A stretch of DNA of 64,000 nucleotides from Mesorhizobium sp. J8 (lineage in GTDB: Bacteria; Pseudomonadota; Alphaproteobacteria; Rhizobiales; Rhizobiaceae), in NCBI RefSeq assembly GCF_016591715.1, contig NZ_AP024109.1, positions 2,294,001 through 2,358,000 on the forward strand, in the 5' to 3' direction. The notes beneath the pieces are model-generated. The model did not search any database, was not told the origin of the DNA, and worked only from the letters and a program-made list of their open reading frames with translations. Below, one piece after another: positions 62,556 through 64,000 of this stretch (its first letter is position 1; each line of letters opens with the position of its first letter). A program made the position numbers and the translations under genes.

Positions 62556-63063
62556 GGTCGAGCCGCATGGCGCAGCGCCGGTCCAAAGCCATGCCGTGCT
62601 CGGCCTCGTCGCCGAGCAGGCTGGCCAACCGTCCGTCGATCTCGGCGCCTTCCAGGATACGAAAGCCGAACTTGCGATAGAAGGGCGCATTCCAGGCGAC
62701 GGCGCGAAACGTGGTCAGCGTCACCGCGGCCAGACCGCGGCGCCCGGCGTCCGCGACCGCCCGTTCGAGCAGGGCGCGGCCGATGCCCTGGCCCTGCCGG
62801 TCGAGGCGCACGTCCAACTCCCAGACATGCAGCACATCGTCCTCGGTCCCGGCGCTCAGGAAGCCGACCGGCCGGTCCTTCCCATCCGCGGCAATCCAAC
62901 ATGCGCCTGCGGCGATCAGCCCGCGGTGTCGCTCGACGCTGACATTGTCGCCGTCGGCGAGCCACGCCAGTTCCGGAATGGCGCGGAACGCCAGTCCGGC
63001 CGATTGCTCGATCGCCGGCAATGCCTCCGCGTCCTCGGCCCGCGCCGGTCGAATGGTGATCAT
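62533..63063 (-). CDS. GNAT-family N-acetyltransferase
   Basis: 176 residues. Acetyl-CoA-binding motif A is RLDRQGQGIGRALLERAV (R-x-x-G-x-G/A, about 90-107), preceded by strand VLHVWELDVR and followed by FRAVAWNAPFYRKFGFRI, the usual motif B with Tyr. The acceptor is unknown. It is convergent with the VOC gene, their coding ends overlapping by 23 bases. Confidence 0.88.
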   Translation of the reverse strand: MITIRPARAEDAEALPAIEQSAGLAFRAIPELAWLADGDNVSVERHRGLIAAGACWIAADGKDRPVGFLSAGTEDDVLHVWELDVRLDRQGQGIGRALLERAVADAGRRGLAAVTLTTFRAVAWNAPFYRKFGFRILEGAEIDGRLASLLGDEAEHGMALDRRCAMRLDLSRAGTR

Positions 63064-63275
63064 TTGCTCCGCATCTCGGTTGTTTCCTCAGTTTCGCCAG
63101 AATGACGGCCTTGTTACAGCCTGCGGCAGACCATCGCGGCGGCGTTTCGTTGTTACGCGGCCTGCCCGTCTCTATATCAAAGACTGTTGCCTTTCTGCGC
63201 CATGGAAGCGCAAGATATGTGTGGCGCGTCCCGGTGGGCAGGGGCAGCGCGTGTTGGACCGGGAACTGGAACAGA

Positions 63276-63863
63276 GTGCTTTTTCGACGCCGAGAGCCTG
63301 ATGGCCTCCTGGAGCGGGTGCGTACTTATCTATGGCCGCGCCGCTCGTTCTCGCGTTCCGTGCAGTATTTCTCCAAACGCATCCTGCGGCTGAAGGCGAC
63401 GCCGCATTCGGTCGCCGCCGGGGTCGCCGCGGGCGTTTTTGCCTCCTTCTTCCCGCTTGGCGTTCATTTCGTGGTTGCCGCGGTGCTTTGCTGGGTGATC
63501 GCCGGCAATCTGGTCGCGGCTGCGCTCGGCGCGGTGTTCTTCGGCAATCCGCTGACCTCCCCGCTTTTGTGGGGCGCCTCCTGGGAAACCGGCAAACTGA
63601 TCCTGCGTCAGCATCTGCCGAGGCACGGGCCGCCTGAGCATCTTGGCGAAATGATGCACAAGCTCTCCTTCGACAAGCTCTGGGCGCCTGTTCTGGAGCC
63701 AATGCTGATCGGTGCGGTGCTGCTTGGCTTGATCTTCGGACTGGTGTTCTACGGCATCACCCGCTGGGGCATGACCGCGTTTCGCGAGCAACGCCGGAAG
63801 CGCACGGCCGAGCGCGCCGAGAAGAAGGCGCGGCAGGGCGGGCGGGAAGTGCCGGCGGAATGA
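63276..63863 (+). CDS. DUF2062 membrane protein
   Basis: 195 residues from GTG 63276, the start that gives the family N-terminus [39 protein letters not shown]; a longer open frame to 63102 adds non-family residues. Two or three membrane helices (about 55-90 and 158-178) and the conserved [22 protein letters not shown] segment define DUF2062, an uncharacterised inner-membrane family. The C-terminus is Lys/Arg-rich. Its stop overlaps the acpS start by four bases, so the two are coupled. Confidence 0.85.
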   Translation: MLFRRREPDGLLERVRTYLWPRRSFSRSVQYFSKRILRLKATPHSVAAGVAAGVFASFFPLGVHFVVAAVLCWVIAGNLVAAALGAVFFGNPLTSPLLWGASWETGKLILRQHLPRHGPPEHLGEMMHKLSFDKLWAPVLEPMLIGAVLLGLIFGLVFYGITRWGMTAFREQRRKRTAERAEKKARQGGREVPAE

Positions 63864-64000
63864 TCATCGGCATCGGCAGCGACCTGATCGACATCAGACG
63901 CATCGAAAAGTCGCTGGAGCGGCACGGCCAGCGCTTCGTCCAGCGCATCTACACCGAGGTCGAGCAGGCCAAGTCGGAAAAGCGTGCCGCCCGCGCGGCT
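63860..64000 (+). CDS. acpS: Holo-[acyl-carrier-protein] synthase, 5' part (runs off the window)
   Basis: The first 47 codons are visible. [19 protein letters not shown] holds Asp8, the magnesium ligand, in the canonical IGxDLxxIxRIE motif. The enzyme transfers 4'-phosphopantetheine to acyl carrier protein. Overlap with the DUF2062 stop (ATGA) implies co-translation; lepB and rnc typically follow in this group but lie beyond the window. Confidence 0.9.
   Translation, partial: MIIGIGSDLIDIRRIEKSLERHGQRFVQRIYTEVEQAKSEKRAARAA

Noticed and set aside
1..64000. CRISPR array or toxin-antitoxin module
   Set aside because: No regularly spaced direct repeats and no paired small genes of known toxin-antitoxin families were seen.

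Overview
The window looks like ordinary chromosome of a high-GC alphaproteobacterium of the order Hyphomicrobiales. Mesorhizobium or a close relative is most likely. The evidence is the gene order feuN-feuP-feuQ / ccmI-ccmE-ccmF-ccmH / degP / two-component pair / glnE / pleC, the Brucella Omp2-like porin pair, the order dapA-smpB and rpoZ-rel-pyrE-acpS, and several families of intergenic palindromic repeats of the kind common in rhizobia. Genus placement is inference; no rRNA gene is present.

Layout. 1-2.2 kb: the 3' end of an MttB-family methyltransferase, an isolated phage/GTA tail-completion-like gene and a SnoaL-like protein. 1.9-4.3 kb: the FeuNPQ regulatory set. 4.4-9.1 kb: a small lipoprotein and the cytochrome c maturation operon ccmIEFH, with overlapping starts and stops. 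9.4-13.4 kb: a DegP/HtrA protease followed by a second response regulator/histidine kinase pair. 13.5-18.8 kb: glnE and, convergent to it, a PleC-like multi-PAS kinase. 19.1-31 kb: pepN, a DMT exporter, an XRE/MmyB regulator, a family-4-like uracil-DNA glycosylase, a secreted protein, ETF:ubiquinone oxidoreductase, a DUF922 protein, an EEP-family phosphatase/nuclease and AMP nucleosidase. 31-33 kb: small secreted or membrane proteins. 33-41.7 kb: a branched-chain amino acid binding protein convergent with a leucine-catabolism cluster (TetR regulator, isovaleryl-CoA dehydrogenase, DUF1444 protein, methylcrotonyl-CoA carboxylase beta, macrodomain protein, secreted protein, carboxylase alpha). 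The ETF:ubiquinone oxidoreductase at 25.7 kb would carry the electrons released by the dehydrogenase.

41.7-50 kb is the most accessory-looking part. It holds an acylphosphatase, a HisC-like aminotransferase, a TPR-sulfotransferase, two divergent porins flanking tRNA-Ser(GCU), and a solitary complete tyrosine recombinase. 50-64 kb returns to core genes: an alpha/beta hydrolase, soluble lytic transglycosylase, dapA, smpB, a GH25 lysozyme-like protein, a DMT exporter paired with an Lrp/AsnC regulator, a family-5 uracil-DNA glycosylase, a NYN-domain protein, rpoZ, rel, pyrE, a VOC protein, a GNAT protein, a DUF2062 protein and the start of acpS.

I did not find a clearly new multi-gene system. 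The most interesting signals are: (i) a hairpin that places the Shine-Dalgarno sequence of both porin genes in its loop, inside what looks like a gene-conversion tract; (ii) at least five dispersed copies of one palindromic intergenic element, one of which supplies a stop codon; (iii) an unlisted 44-aa membrane peptide gene with a strong ribosome binding site; (iv) a uracil-DNA glycosylase that lacks two of its expected cluster cysteines; and (v) non-metabolic genes embedded in the leucine-degradation cluster.
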